From assembly GCA_020726505.1 (NCBI GenBank), contig JAHLEZ010000024.1, positions 620,001 through 684,000 on the forward strand: a stretch of DNA of 64,000 nucleotides, given 5' to 3'. The translations under genes and the position numbers were made by a program. This document shows positions 12,400 through 23,903 of this stretch, one piece after another (position 1 is the first letter of the stretch; every line of letters starts with the position of its first letter). Source of the DNA: Leptodontidium sp. MPI-SDFR-AT-0119. Lineage: Eukaryota; Ascomycota; Leotiomycetes; Helotiales; Leptodontidiaceae. A model generated the notes under the pieces. The model was not told the origin of the DNA. It saw only the letters and a program-made list of their open reading frames with translations, and did no database searches.

Positions 12400-15041
12400 A
12401 TGGCCAAATCTACGCCTCAAATCAAGCATGGAGGGTCTAAGAGGGGCAAGAAGAAGACCTCTTTAGATACTAGTATTGCTCGTATACGGAAGAAGCCCAA
12501 ATACAAGACCCCCGCATACATGAGCCAGGAAGCTAGGATTCAAGCTGCCTTGGAGGCATACGAGAACCCCGACGACACCGATATTACCAGTCTACGTATT
12601 GCCGCTGGCGTCTTTGGTGGAGTCAGCTACTCTACGTTGAATCACCGTTATAAGAAGAGAGACAGTTCAAAGAATTTGGCTGAGAATGGAGGCCATAACA
12701 AGAAGTTAAATGAAGCTCAAGAAGCATCTTTGATATAGTATATTAATATTGCTATTGAGAGAGGCTTTCTTATGAGATATAATATAATTGTTGCGGCTGC
12801 AACTATAATATTAAGTCTCTCAATGGAAATTTTCCAGCGAATTGGACAGAATTGGGCCAAAAGATGAGTTAATAGAATGGACGCTGCTGGCCGATATCAT
12901 GCTTTACGAACTACTCCAATGGACCAAAAGCGCAAAGATTGTATGACGATTGAAGAGATTACTGGTTGCTTTAAGAAGTTAGCTATGGTAATAGCCAAAT
13001 ACTTAATACATTAGAAAGATATCTTTAATATGGACGAAATTGGCTTCCGGGTCGGGTGTATTAGTAGTACAACGGTTATTACGCACAAGAACATCAGGAA
13101 GGTACGTTTTCCTACCTAAAAAGCGCTTATCCCGATGACTGAGTACGTATTAACTGTTTTTAGGTTTACACCCGTGACCCTGTCGACCGCGAATCTGTGT
13201 CAGTCATTGAGTGTATCTCTGCCGCTGGCTACGCCATTGATTACTACATCATCATGCCGGGGGCTGTCTACCAAGAGAAGATGTTTAATAACAACTTACC
13301 TCCAGGCACAAAGATCTCTTGTAGTGAAAAGGGGTATTCAAGTGACAAGCTTGCATTAGAATGGCTCAAACACTTTGATCAACAAACCAGAAGCCGCCAA
13401 CAAGGTCAATGGCGTCTCTTGATATTTGATGGCCATAGTAGCCATATAACGTATGAGTTTATCTCTAGGTGTGAGCAACTAAAGATTATACCTTTCTGTT
13501 TAATTGCTCACTCGACACATGCTACACAACCATTAGACGTTGCTTGTTTTCAGTCTAAAAAGCATTGGCATGGACGAGCAATTGAAGATAGAATTAGAGA
13601 CGGTTGCAACACCTTCACCAAATACACCTTTCTTTAATGCCTTCACCAAATCAGAGCTAAAACCTTTAAGAAAGAGACAATTCAGTCAGCCTTCAGGCGT
13701 ACTGGCATATGGCCATTAAACGCGGATGTCATCATTTCAGCTTTTAAGCTTACCCAGGATACCCAAATGGGCGATAAAAACACCGGTGGACGGGTGTACA
13801 ACTATACCCTGGATGATCCATCTAATATAATCAATGTTCCTACATTTAACGAACCTGTATCACGCTGGGTACCAGCTAATAATCGGTTTTAGGAGGCCGA
13901 AACAGCGTCAGACGACGAATACGACTATATTCCGTGGATTCAGGATGATGGGGCTTTCGACGATAAGCTAGAGGACGGAATCCAGCTCCCACAGCTCCCA
14001 CGTGACGGAGATATCGATATTACAAACGACTTGATAGCTCCATTAGCAAGCTCTCGTATCGACGAATTACTCGATATTCAAGATTCAATGGAGGCAGTAA
14101 CTCCAGAGCCAGAGCAACCTCCGCAACCTAAAGGTATAGAAGACTACGGCGATTACGGCTTTAGAAAGACGGCGGAAGATCCACGTTGGTACAAGAAGAC
14201 GCCATTTTTTGATACACCATACGGAGCTAAAGGAATCAACGCACACGCCCAATTTCTGGAAACCTACGAAGATATATTATCGTCTCCATCAAAGCGACTC
14301 TCTAATAAGAAGTTCCGGAAAGGTAGTACAGTCAATGCAATATTAGGCGACGCCGCGCGCCAAGAGCTTACTTCAACCGTATTAAATAATACCTGGGGCA
14401 GCCAATCCCTTGTGCTTAATGACGAAGATGGTGCTAAGAGAGTCAAATCACGCGGCGGGGGCCGTGTAATCTCCTCTGGGGAAGGGTTGCGAATCATCGG
14501 CGACAAGAACGAATCTGCCCAGGAGTCCAAACTTACGAAGCTCCGCAGAGAGGCAAATATTGCTGGAAATATATTAAAGATAGAGGAAGAGAAGGTTGCT
14601 AGAGCTCAAGCTCGACAGCAAAAGAAAGAGGAGAAGGAGACTGCGAAGGTTCAAAAAAGAATAGAAAAGGCACGTATTCGGGAGGAGAAAGCTCAGGCTA
14701 AAATACAACAAAAGCTCGACAAAGCTGCGAAGATACAGGCTTTAATTAGTGCTGGGAAGAAGCCTAGGGGTCGGAAACCAAATACAATTAAAGAGGAAGA
14801 GGCCACACAGCAAGAAGAGGCTATACAGCAAGAGCCTGTGGTTATGGCCGCATCTCAAAGACCAATTCGTACCAAGAGACTAACACAAAAGGCGATTGAG
14901 ATACTTAGCGACGACGAGCAAGAGGGTAGCAGTGATATCGAGAGCCTTGTAGAGTCAGATTTGTCCGCTGATTCCGATTCCGACGTTAATTTAACTGATA
15001 ATGGTGGTGGTGGGCCTGTAGATTACGATGATTACGATTGA
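12400..15041 (+). pseudogene. Pogo/Fot-like transposase, broken by five stop codons
   Basis: Reading frame from ATG 12400, one intron (13102-13163, GTACGT, TATTAACTG branch), then a constant frame to the stop at 15039-15041. Domains: basic N terminus; psq/CENP-B HTH (ARIQAALEAYENPDDTDI, then SYSTLNHRYKKR). The catalytic Asps lie in NMDEIGFRVG, LLIFDGHSSH and HATQPLDVACF. Then comes an unusually long C-terminal part of about 450 residues with a Lys/Glu/Ala/Arg coiled coil (about 14530-14780) and an acidic end (DYDDYD). In-frame stops lie at 12736 (TAG), 12865 (TGA), 13012 (TAG), 13636 (TAA) and 13890 (TAG). Four of the five are explained by CAG or CAA to TAG or TAA, a CpA-to-TpA change. No frameshift is needed anywhere, so the copy is young and decayed by point mutation. 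Confidence 0.88.
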
Positions 15042-15251
15042 GGAGTGTCAAAGTTGGTGGTCGGATGGGGATTACATAAGCGAGTGCACCCGAAATCCCC
15101 TTTACTTCAATTAATTACAATACATAATATAAAATCAAATGACGTCATCTAAGTTGTGACTAGTGCAGAAATTTATTCCGCATCTAATGGTTCATCCCCG
15201 AAGTTGATTGTATTAGTAGTTAAAAAGTTATTACTTGATTAAGTCGACCGT

Positions 15252-15348
15252 CGCTGTGTCCAAGTTGCTGGTATGTCCAAGTTGCTGGTGCCGACCTGCT
15301 TGCGCAGGTCGGCCACTTTAACGAAAAAAATCAGGAAACCGACGAGTA
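15252..15348 (-). repeat. Right terminal inverted repeat
   Basis: Inverse of the left repeat, with the same hairpin and the same pair of 17-base units. Differences from the left copy fall mainly in the short T-rich spacer between the outer 18 bases and the hairpin. Confidence 0.9.
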
Positions 15349-15445
15349 TACGCATCTCATCTCATCTCTTCTCTCAAAGTCAAATCTCTATCCTCTTTCC
15401 CATCCTCACTTACCTCGCAATCTTCCCAAACCTAATCTAGTTCAC

Positions 15446-17401
15446 CTACTTCTCAGCAACAACCTTCTCACCCATCTCCTTCGCCTCCATCTCGGCCCTC
15501 TCCAGCGCCCCCGGCTCAAGTAAATCCACTCCCAACCGTCCCGCCTCCTCAATCTCCCTGATAGGACCAACGAACCACTTCCTCGCCCAAAGCACCCAAG
15601 CACTCAAGCTGAAAATAGCAATAATCCCCACCGCCACAACCGTATAATTCAGCGACTTGCTGGTGACAGGGTTCGCAGTCGGGAGGCAGAAGATGATGGT
15701 GATGAAGCCGATCCAGGCGACTGCTACGAAAGCCACGGGGCGGGAGAGGAGACCGAGGTTGAAGGGGCCCTTCATGGATGTGAAGGAGCGGTGGTAGATT
15801 AGTCCGATGAGGATGGGGATGCCGTAGGAGATGTACAGGCCGATTGTGGCGATGGAGGTTGCGGCTGCGAAGGCGACGGAGGAGCCGAGGGAGGGGAGGG
15901 CGAGGCAGAAGGAGAGGAAGGCTGCGAGCCAGACGGTGCGGATGGGGGAGCGGAATCTGCTGTCGACTTTGTGGAAGAAGTTTGGCTGGAGAAAAATGAG
16001 TAAGCTGGATGGTCTTGTTCGACTGTGCTGTTTGTTTTGCTGCGATTTTGAGAGGGGAGATTGGGACCAGAGGAAAAGGGGGAAGAAATTGAAAAGGTAC
16101 TTACAATCCCACCATCTCTCGCGAAAGCAAACATCATTCTCGAATTCGATGTCATAGAGAAAAGGCCACAATGCCAAACACAGATCATAACAAGCGACAT
16201 AACCACAACGGCGCCATCAGTCCCGAAAACATCCACGAAAATCTGGAGTACAGGCTGCCCATAGTCACTTCCAAGGGTAGCATCGAAATCCTGAATAGAG
16301 AACAGAAAACTCAGAATAACGAAGAATCCGAAGATGGCTGAGAAGCCCACGGAGCTGATGACGCCGATGGGTGCAGACCAGGAAGCGTTCCTCGTTTCTT
16401 CTGAGAGATGGGCAGAGGCGTCAAAGCCGGTGAGTGTGTATTGAGACATCAGAGCACCGCAACAGGCTACGTATGCTGGGGAGGCTCGGACGCTCCATCC
16501 TGGATCGCCGGTGCCGTCGTAGAAGGTTGCGAAGACGAATTTGGCGCTCTGGTGAGTTGGGGCTTTGGCAAGGACGGCGATGGCAATTGCTGTTACGCCT
16601 GCGGAATGGAGAGCGATGGAGACGTTGTTGAGGTATTTGAGGACGTGAACACCGAAGGTGTTGACAACGCCATGGGAGATCAGGACGGCGGCGTAGATTC
16701 CAATTGTCTTTGCGGCTGTGGGCTCGTAGCTGGACTTTACAGTTGCGGTTGTTGAAATGAGACCTGCACAGCCGAAGGAGATACCAGTTGTGACTGCGAC
16801 TTGACCGAGGAGGTTAAACCTGGAGTTGTTTGTTAGCTGAGTGCGTGGATTTGGGTTTGGAGTGTGGAAATATGGCCTTGGAGTGGAATGGAAAGAGGGA
16901 AGTGTACCATCCAGTCACCCATGAAGCAAAGGCCGACCCTTTTGGTGGAGCAAGTATCGCTGCCCAGTAGTATGGACCACCTGCAGTTGGGATGGCAGAG
17001 ACGATTTCTGCCATTCCGAGAGCGACGAACATGGTGAAGATCGAGACGACTATCCATCCTACGCTCATGACTTTATGGTTTTATATCAACTCCATTCCTT
17101 CTTCTTGTGAGATTCGTTGGACATACCTCCAGGTCCACCAGTGTTCAACCCATAAGAGAAAAGGGTGGTGATACCGGTAATCACTGACTGTTTGTGGAAT
17201 TAGCATATGTCTTGATCGCAGGAGGTGCTCGTATGAAGCTTCAGCAGGCTTAGAGAAACTCACGATGATCGAAAACGAGATTCCAAAATTATGCGCAAGA
17301 CCCCAATCTCTTCGCAATTCTTGCTTGTATCCCAGAGCAGCAAGAACAGCTTCATCGTCCATTCCAGCCTTCGAGTTCGTCCTCACAACCGGTTCCGCCA
17401 T
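15446..17401 (-). CDS. APC-superfamily amino acid/choline-type permease
   Basis: Five exons (17401-17264, 17187-17127, 17070-16908, 16819-16105, 15985-15446) give 538 aa; introns 76, 56, 88 and 119 bases, all GT-AG and phase-consistent. The protein has about twelve hydrophobic segments and the signature of the fungal amino acid/choline/GABA permease group: LRRDWGLAHNFGISFSI, GLNTGGPGVMSVGW, AEIVSAIPTAGGPYYW, TGFDASAHLSEETRNAS and AFARDGGIPNFFHKV. It should import a nitrogen-containing substrate (amino acid, GABA or choline) across the plasma membrane by proton symport. Closest substrate cannot be decided from sequence. The acidic C-terminal tail (ALERAEMEAKEMGEK) is cytosolic. A GATA tandem array lies upstream, see that entry. 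The transposon inserted 97 bases beyond the stop, leaving the coding part untouched. Confidence 0.92.
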
Positions 17402-19524
17402 ATTGACCGATCGATCGATTGATAGATCTGAAGCTTTTCAGGTTCTATTTAGTTGTACTGTACAGCACAGCAACACAAATTCGAAGCACGAAACTTCGAC
17501 CGAGGGAGGTCGCAGAGCTATGTACGGAGTAAGTAAACATGCACGCAACCCTGTCGCGGCATCCCCGAGCTACTAATCGGCCCAAGCCATGAACATGTCA
17601 TGTATCTATCTCTCTCCACCAGAGCAGCTTCACAGTGCAACTCACTCGCACACACACTTCCTGCCATGTCGGCGGTGGCTTTCATGCTGCAGCTGTGATT
17701 GCTCGACCCTATCAGCCTCGCGATAAGAGCTCGCCGCGCTAGACCGTGCAAGGAGGTTGTATTGGCCAGGTGTGTGATGTGCAGCAGGGGGGGAGGGGAG
17801 GCATGGTGATAGATAGATAGATAGATAGCAGGACCCTCGGCTTGGGATTTGTCCACTCAGATTTGAGGGGATGGATTGGATTGGCAATAACACGGCATCG
17901 GGAGAGTAGAAGTGCAAATGATGCTGGTTGGGACTTTGAGATGCAGCGGGCATGAGTTGATTCCCACACGAAATGAACAGATGCTGTGGTATGCAGATAT
18001 TCGGACCAAATTCATAGAAGCTGGCCGTGGCATGTATCTAGACCAGTCTGGAAGGTTGGACCTGCAGTGATTTGATGGGATGGATCTTGTGGTGGTTTGG
18101 TAGTTTGGTAGCTGGAATGAGGGGCTCGCTTGTCGAGCTGGATAGAGCCGACAGTAGACTACAGTAGCCCGCGGGGAAAGGAACGGGATAGACCTGCCAT
18201 TTTGAGGGCATCATGTGTATTTCCAGAGAGCTGGACACCCAACAATGATTGGATATAGCTGCAAAGTTTGATTGGAGACTCCTCTAAATGCCCGAAAGAG
18301 GTGTCAGCAGAGCGTTGGTCGGGTCTGACTTCAGACCGGGAACAGCAGAAAATCAAGATGCTGCGATAAGAGCGACGATGAGGTTGACGGCTTCGATATT
18401 ACTGTTGATGTTTCCTGCCGTGTCGACAAGACTTTGTGGATCCTTTTGAACGGCATTTGCAGGCTTAGTCCTTGAAGTTAAGAAGTCTTAGTGAGGGACG
18501 CCAAGGATGTTGGCATGCTTGAACGAACACTGGCCTTGGCGAAGCAGAGGAGATAGAAGCGGGTCTTGGCTCATCGGCTACCTAGAGATTTTGTTTTTTT
18601 TTTTAGAGCTTCGTCAGGGAAGATTTTACTAGCATGATGAGAACTCGACCTTTGGATTTTCCACAGAGTGAGCTGTCATTTGTTTCCTACGAGTGTCCGC
18701 TCGATGAGAGGCATGTGTATGAGGACAAGCGGCTTTACTTTTGAACTTTATTTATTTGATATCATTTCCTGCCTCTTTGATGTTTAGGTAAATGTCATGA
18801 TGAATTTTCCTGGAATCTAAGAATTTCCGGCATGAAATCCTTCTTGCATGGAAGTTAAAGTGGTGTATTGTGGGTTGCGGTGATCTGGAATCGAGACTGG
18901 GGAGTCCAATAATCGAACACTGAGGATCCAATATGTCACCATCGAAGCAGCTTGAGCTTAATCGTAGGTGTGTTCTTTCCATTCTAGTCCAGCAACTTTA
19001 TTAATAATTTCGGCCATAAATTAATTGTCAAGAAAAAGTCTCGCAGTGTAAACCTTCTCATCACCTTCGACCTGATGGCCAAAGCCAAGTCCTACCTTCT
19101 GACCGAAACTTGACTCAGCACCTACCCTAAGTAATCCACTTCCATTCAGATATTCATAAAACTGCGTCAAATGAATCCCTCTGGCCATCCAAATACGCTT
19201 CTGTTCCAGTGGTGGAACGCGGGGTAAACAGACATCTCGCTTACTCTAGTGAGAGCACAACTCCCTCCTCTTCTCCTATGAGGTAGTTCGGGGCTACGGA
19301 TGACTTTCACTTTAGAGAAACTTCATTGGGTTTGAAGCGAAGCTCACGTCTTCATTTTCCAAATCTGTTAAACGTCGATAAGTAATGTGGAAGTGATGCT
19401 GCGACCTTCATGGATGCGCCAACCCTCGGTACAACAACGATCCAAGGTCTTTGCTTCGTCTTGCTGGCCATTACACACTTGCTAGTACCTTACGAGACGT
19501 GCTATTTTGAGGGCATCTATTTAA
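17402..19524. other. Gene-poor stretch upstream of the permease
   Basis: No gene recognised in 2.1 kb. The first part is the likely permease promoter (GATA array at 17808). Further on the sequence becomes more AT-rich with a T10 run near 18595, and only short frames occur. Confidence 0.5.
17808..17828. repeat. Tandem GATA array upstream of the permease
   Basis: Five exact GATA units followed by G, about 410 bases before the permease ATG. HGATAR is the binding core of the nitrogen regulators AreA/NIT2 in filamentous fungi, and the gene encodes a likely nitrogen-source permease, so a regulatory role is possible. A plain tetranucleotide microsatellite is the null explanation. Confidence 0.55.
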
Positions 19525-19605
19525 ACCGCTCTCCATAAACGAGGTTATGTTTATCATGCTAGTGGAAATGCCATCACGGGCGAATTTACTTTAGCAAACG
19601 GGGTT

Positions 19606-19890
19606 ATGACAACCCTTGCCGCTAGAGAGACGCCTATTAAGATGGGATCGGAGCAGCCTACAAGTACAGCTAAGGTCAGCAGCAAGGTATACTCTGCTAC
19701 ATATTCCGCTCTATCTTCAGGAGTATCATCATTATCCTCATCCACAGGATTGTCCACCATCACATCTGGCGACATGAACGCTGCGACTAACACTTCTGCC
19801 ACACCAACCTCATCAACTGCCAGTGCAGAGAAGTTGAAAGCCGGAGCTGTCGTTGGGGCACTAGGCTTAGTCATTGGTCTTATTTTATAA
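19606..19890 (+). CDS. Ser/Thr-rich tail with C-terminal hydrophobic segment, probably a gene fragment
   Basis: The 94-residue frame is Ser/Thr/Ala-rich (SSGVSSLSSSTGLSTITSG, NTSATPTSSTASAE) and ends KLKAGAVVGALGLVIGLIL. That is the usual look of a GPI-anchor signal at the end of a fungal cell-wall protein. The frame stays open upstream to 19525, where a TAA stops it; no signal peptide or N-terminal domain is visible there. I read it as the remains of a GPI-anchored protein gene whose front part is lost or decayed, or as the last exon of a gene whose first exons I could not place. Composition-driven chance is possible. Confidence 0.35.
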   Translation: MTTLAARETPIKMGSEQPTSTAKVSSKVYSATYSALSSGVSSLSSSTGLSTITSGDMNAATNTSATPTSSTASAEKLKAGAVVGALGLVIGLIL

Positions 19891-20704
19891 ATTTTGGAGT
19901 AGAGTCACTAGACAGAGATGGAAACGTCGTGACTAGCCATGTAGCTGGGGACAGACTGTTGGATGAAATTTATAATTCTATGTGCCGAGCTTGACTCTTT
20001 AGGAATATATTCTAGAGCATTTGCGTTGATCTCAAGATTAATGCCAAGTCTACCTGAAGATCAGGCACAGTATCAATGGAAGAATATTTGTCAGAATTCA
20101 CAAAACCGAGTGAGCTGAAGCAGGAGACCTGCAACCTTGGGCTCATTTCTGTCCCAAACTTGACAAATATAATGTAGAAAGTCTTATTCAATGGGATTTT
20201 TGAGGCTTCAAGTCGACGAGATATCTCCGACCGAGAATGTATTCCCGAAACTAATATTTTCAATATATCCGAATCTGCCCCTCCTGTTAAGTGAAACACC
20301 AATGACATCCCGTCAAATTGTCACTGATCTTTGATTGGACAATTCATTACCATTGAGTAACATGACGTTGACGAAGGGTCCAATAAATAAACAGATTTTG
20401 TTGAGCGCCCGACAATCGAGGCCTGAGTGCGGCTGAGTATGTCTCTTGTGGCGGCAAAAGCCCGCATAGAAGGCAGATCTCAGTTCCGTGTACCTGGTTG
20501 CGTCGGATGCCAATCTGGACTTGCTTAAAAATGTTTACTAGATCTTGAAGATGCTGGTGACGTGTAAGATTCGGTCAACATGGGGGTATACGTTGCAAAT
20601 TTGTACAAAGTCTCTATTGTCTCTCCCTATTCCGGTCGACAACAAACCTCTAGAAATTACAGATGCTTACAGACCTTGATGCTCCAATCACATACTTCTA
20701 CATC
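19891..20704. other. Intergenic stretch
   Basis: AT-rich, no gene recognised; only short unrelated frames. It sits between two gene relics. Confidence 0.45.
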
Positions 20705-21980
20705 ATAGCACCACGAAGATATTTTTCAGACAGTAGCGATCCTTCCCCACTAGGACATCCTCTCAAGTTCCAATTCTCTTGAAAGACAGCCAAGAACCGG
20801 TTCCCGAAGGCTGCAATGACAGAGCGTATCTCCTCATGGGATCCGAAAGACTTCAAGGCTCGCGGCATTCCTTCCAAGAACCTCATCAATGTCTACAAGG
20901 GATGGGGTGAAGGTGGCTACGACAACATCTTGACTGAAAATATCATGATCGAGTACGACCAACTGGAAGCCATGAGCAATCGCATCATTCCCCTTGAAGC
21001 TGGGTTTTCCGGTCCTCGATTCGAGGTGTTCAAGGAACTGGCTACTGCGGCGAAGACACATGGTTCTTTGATTGTTGGTCAAGTCAGCCATCCAGGACTA
21101 CAGGCCGAGAACAGACTTCAGAAGAACCCGATATCTACTTCTGACATTCAACTTGAAGGCTAGTTACCTTGTGCACGGTCTTGATGTTCACCAGCTAACA
21201 ATTCGCAGGCCAAGTGATGGGTATGGAATTCGCCAACCCCCACCAAGCCTCTCAGGAAGAAATCGACGGCGTCATCTAATGTTTTGCACACGCCGCCGAA
21301 TATCTCGAGAAATCTGGTTATGATGGGATCCAACTCCACGCCGCCCATGGATATCCCCCAGCACAATTACTATCCCAGTCAATAAATCAGCGGACGGACA
21401 AACACGGTGGTTCTCTCGACAACCTGCTGCAAATCATTCTAGAGATCACCAAGCAGTCCGTAAGCGAAGGGCTTCTCCCCCGAGGAAGCAAAGAAATTGT
21501 GTGAGGCGCTGGAAAAGGCGAATTTCGATTTCACCGAGCTCTCGCGCGGAACGTACGAGAGCTTGGCGTTTGAACATAAGAGAGAGAGTACTGTCAAGAC
21601 TGAATCGTTGTTCATTGAATTTGCGGAGGAAATTGTCACGCCTCTCACCAAAACCAAGCCCTACGTAAGAGGTGGTCTGGAGACAGTTGGTGCGATGGTA
21701 AAGGCTCTCGACACGGTCGACGGTGTTGGTATTGCACGACTAGCTTGCCAGGAGCCTCATCTACCTAGAGATATTTTGGATAGGGACGTTACAGGAGCGA
21801 TTCAGATGAAATTGGATGACAATAACTTTGGCTTGACCAATGTCGCGGTTGGCACCCAAATCAGACAAGTTGGAAAATATTAACAGCTAATTGATTTGAG
21901 CGTGCAGGAAAATATTGATGGGTTCTTGAAAGATATGGAGGCGTGGGGGAAGAAGTTGGGGAGCGTGAAGGAGTATAGGT
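20705..21980 (+). pseudogene. NADH:flavin oxidoreductase (old yellow enzyme family), multiply broken
   Basis: Recognisable throughout: KNRFPKAAMTERISSWD, LIVGQVSHPGLQ, ASQEEIDGVI, GYDGIQLHAAHGYPPAQLLSQ (active-site HAAHGY), RTDKHGGSLDN, and in a second frame SPEEAKKLCEALE to GIARLACQEPHLPRDIL. Lesions: ATA (20705) where the start ATG should be; TGA at 20780 replacing a Gly or Arg codon just before KTAKNR; and a TAA at 21277. A deletion of about 20 codons with frame change near 21456 has removed the expected VSPEF..GIKIN segment. A further TAA lies at 21881 near the end. The intron at 21159-21208 has a GC donor and TAG-free acceptor CAG. In life this flavoenzyme would use FMN and NAD(P)H to reduce enones or nitro compounds. 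It cannot make an active protein now. Confidence 0.88.
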
Positions 21981-23326
21981 ACATAATGTACATTGATCTT
22001 AGCAGGGCTGCAAAACCATACGGCTCAACTTGGGAACGTTTAAACTTATAAAAATACACATAGAGCAAGGTTTCCAATTAATGACTTGATTCCCGACTGG
22101 CCTCACAGCTATGCCTTTTTCATTCTCTAAGTCATGTGGTGGAACAACCTCGTTTCGTTCCGATATTTTGTCTGACATTTTTAACCCCATAGACTTAACG
22201 GCATCAACATGTTATTGTTTATCAGTAAGCATGTGAATAATTTCCCAGGTGATTTCTTATCTTTAGAAGGTCTCGCAGCTGTTGAATTACGAAAGTTAGA
22301 GCTCTATTGCCAAATATTTGAAAGTGACGTCGATGACGCTCCTCGCCCGGAATACTAAAAGTTTGGATGAGCGGCCCACAATTCAAAGAGCTAGAGCTGG
22401 ATGAATGACGACAGAAATATCGCGATCATATTTGGAAGTCCAGATACCGACACCGATATCGCAGTTTTGATTCCACAGCTTTCTATGCGTTCGGCACGTC
22501 GCTTTTAGGTGCAATGCACCCACCTTGCGCTGAGATGCACTCAAACTTGCATGTGACCATCCAACATGTGAGTTGCAAGTTGCAAGTTGTCCATCTAAGT
22601 CCAACTACGGGTCCAATGTGTCTTGAATGGAATAGTTCTGAGTTACAAATTTCGTGTGTAGATGCGATGAAGATTGGACATTCAGGGACGTTTCTAATCT
22701 TACGAGTCGAGAAGTGATCCTCGCTGTCACTCCGGAAAGAACGAACTCAAATTGCAGCTTTCTGCAAGATTGACAGCGACGATCCCATGCTAGTCATCAA
22801 ATTCGTCCTTTGATAGGGAACGTTAGCTGCATTACGAACCGACTCAAGATGGTCGAGACTTCTGCATTGCGATCAGTATTGCGATTGCGTGAAACAAATA
22901 TTTCATCAATTGACACAGAGAATTGAATTGTGAGCATTGCTTAAATTCAGACATAACTGCTTGAGACAGCCATAGGTTGAAGGAGTGTGATTAGGATTAA
23001 GCAGTACTTGACAGTAGAAACGTGACGTTGAGTCTATTAGTTATGCCCTCCAGGATCCGGGTATATAACAAGTCGCTAAGAGAGTGGAAGCTCCACCAGA
23101 TCTGGTGAATCCATGTCTACATTTTCTCCTCCTGTCCCGTCTCCTCAGATCTCGTCCCTCCACCGGACCACAACCTCCATTAGTGACCAAAGTTAAAACT
23201 CCAAACTGATGAATCGTCGTAATGTTCATTCCGATTTCCATTGCCGTCTACCCCAATGTTCTCCAAACCGATACCAGAGAGAAAGTTGAAACACCCGTCT
23301 ACATCCTCCACTCGTAGGCCTGTACC
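21981..23326. other. AT-rich gene-free stretch
   Basis: No gene recognised. It lies between the dead flavin oxidoreductase and the CFEM gene; its first hundred bases may be the relic's 3' part. Short frames show no family pattern. Confidence 0.5.
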
Positions 23327-23903
23327 CTACAAAGCGAACGCAGCAAGTACGACAGCGCAGGCGGCAAATGCGCCTCCATTGACCCTTGAGGCGGCGCCAG
23401 TTGCTTGAACAGGACCACTGGTAGTTGCCGATGGAGACGACGAGACTGTTGCTGCGGGTGCGCTGGTTGCAGGATAGCTCGCTGGTACGCTTGTCGCTGT
23501 GGGCTTGCTGCTGGTACTGGGGAAGTAGGATGCGTAGGATCCAGCGTTTGTCGCAGATGTCTGAACTGAAGAAGCCGCATTACATATTTCGCCGGTGATA
23601 GAGAGGGTTTCTGGGGCAATGTCAGTTCTCGACCACGGGCATATGAAACCAGGATGTCAACATACTCAGTGCATCGTCTTGCGAGCAAGCAGATAGAACA
23701 CAAGGTGTCGCGGCCTTGGTGATATCGTCCTTCTTTGCACCACATTGACACGCGTAGTCTGAGATTCCACATCCATTTGCTGTTGACGCGCTCGCCAAAC
23801 AACTGATTGCACACGATGGTAGCTGCGCAACGAAGCTAGAGGCACTTTGCGAAGCGACCAAGGTTGCCGAGATGGCGAAGACGAAAGCGTATGAGAATTG
23901 CAT
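23327..23903 (-). CDS. CFEM-domain protein, probably GPI-anchored
   Basis: Exons 23903-23666 and 23610-23327 (55-base intron, CTGAC branch) give 173 aa. Residues 1-18 form a signal peptide (MQFSYAFVFAISATLVAS). The CFEM domain follows with all eight cysteines in the expected spacing: CAISC, NGC, YACQC, TPC, SAC and, after the splice, GEIC. The Ser/Thr/Pro/Ala-rich stalk ends in a hydrophobic tail (AFAACAVVLAAFAL) as in GPI-anchored proteins. CFEM proteins act at the fungal surface; known members bind haem for iron uptake or act in host interaction. The Asp that supports haem binding in Candida proteins would fall near SDYACQC, where an Asp is present. Whether this one binds haem is not shown. 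Confidence 0.92.

Larger units (their letters stand above)
12004..15348 (+). mobile_element. Pogo/Fot-like DNA transposon (Tc1/mariner superfamily), 3,345 bp
   Basis: Both ends begin TACTCGTCGGTTTCCTGA and are flanked by TA (12002-12003 and 15349-15350), the target duplication of the Tc1/mariner superfamily. Inverted repeats are about 98 bases. The interior encodes one transposase with CENP-B-type helix-turn-helix and DDD catalytic region. The element sits between sgf29 (766 bases before its ATG) and the 3' end of a permease (97 bases from its stop). It is larger than typical Fot1 elements (about 1.9 kb) mainly because the transposase has a long C-terminal extension. It is dead in cis because of five in-frame stops but still has complete ends, so an active relative could mobilise it. 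Confidence 0.9.

Noticed and set aside
11965..15160. GTCACAACTTAG outside the left end and inverted inside the right part of the element
   Set aside because: Twelve bases only, asymmetric with respect to the ends; the TA duplication and matching outer ends define the borders better.
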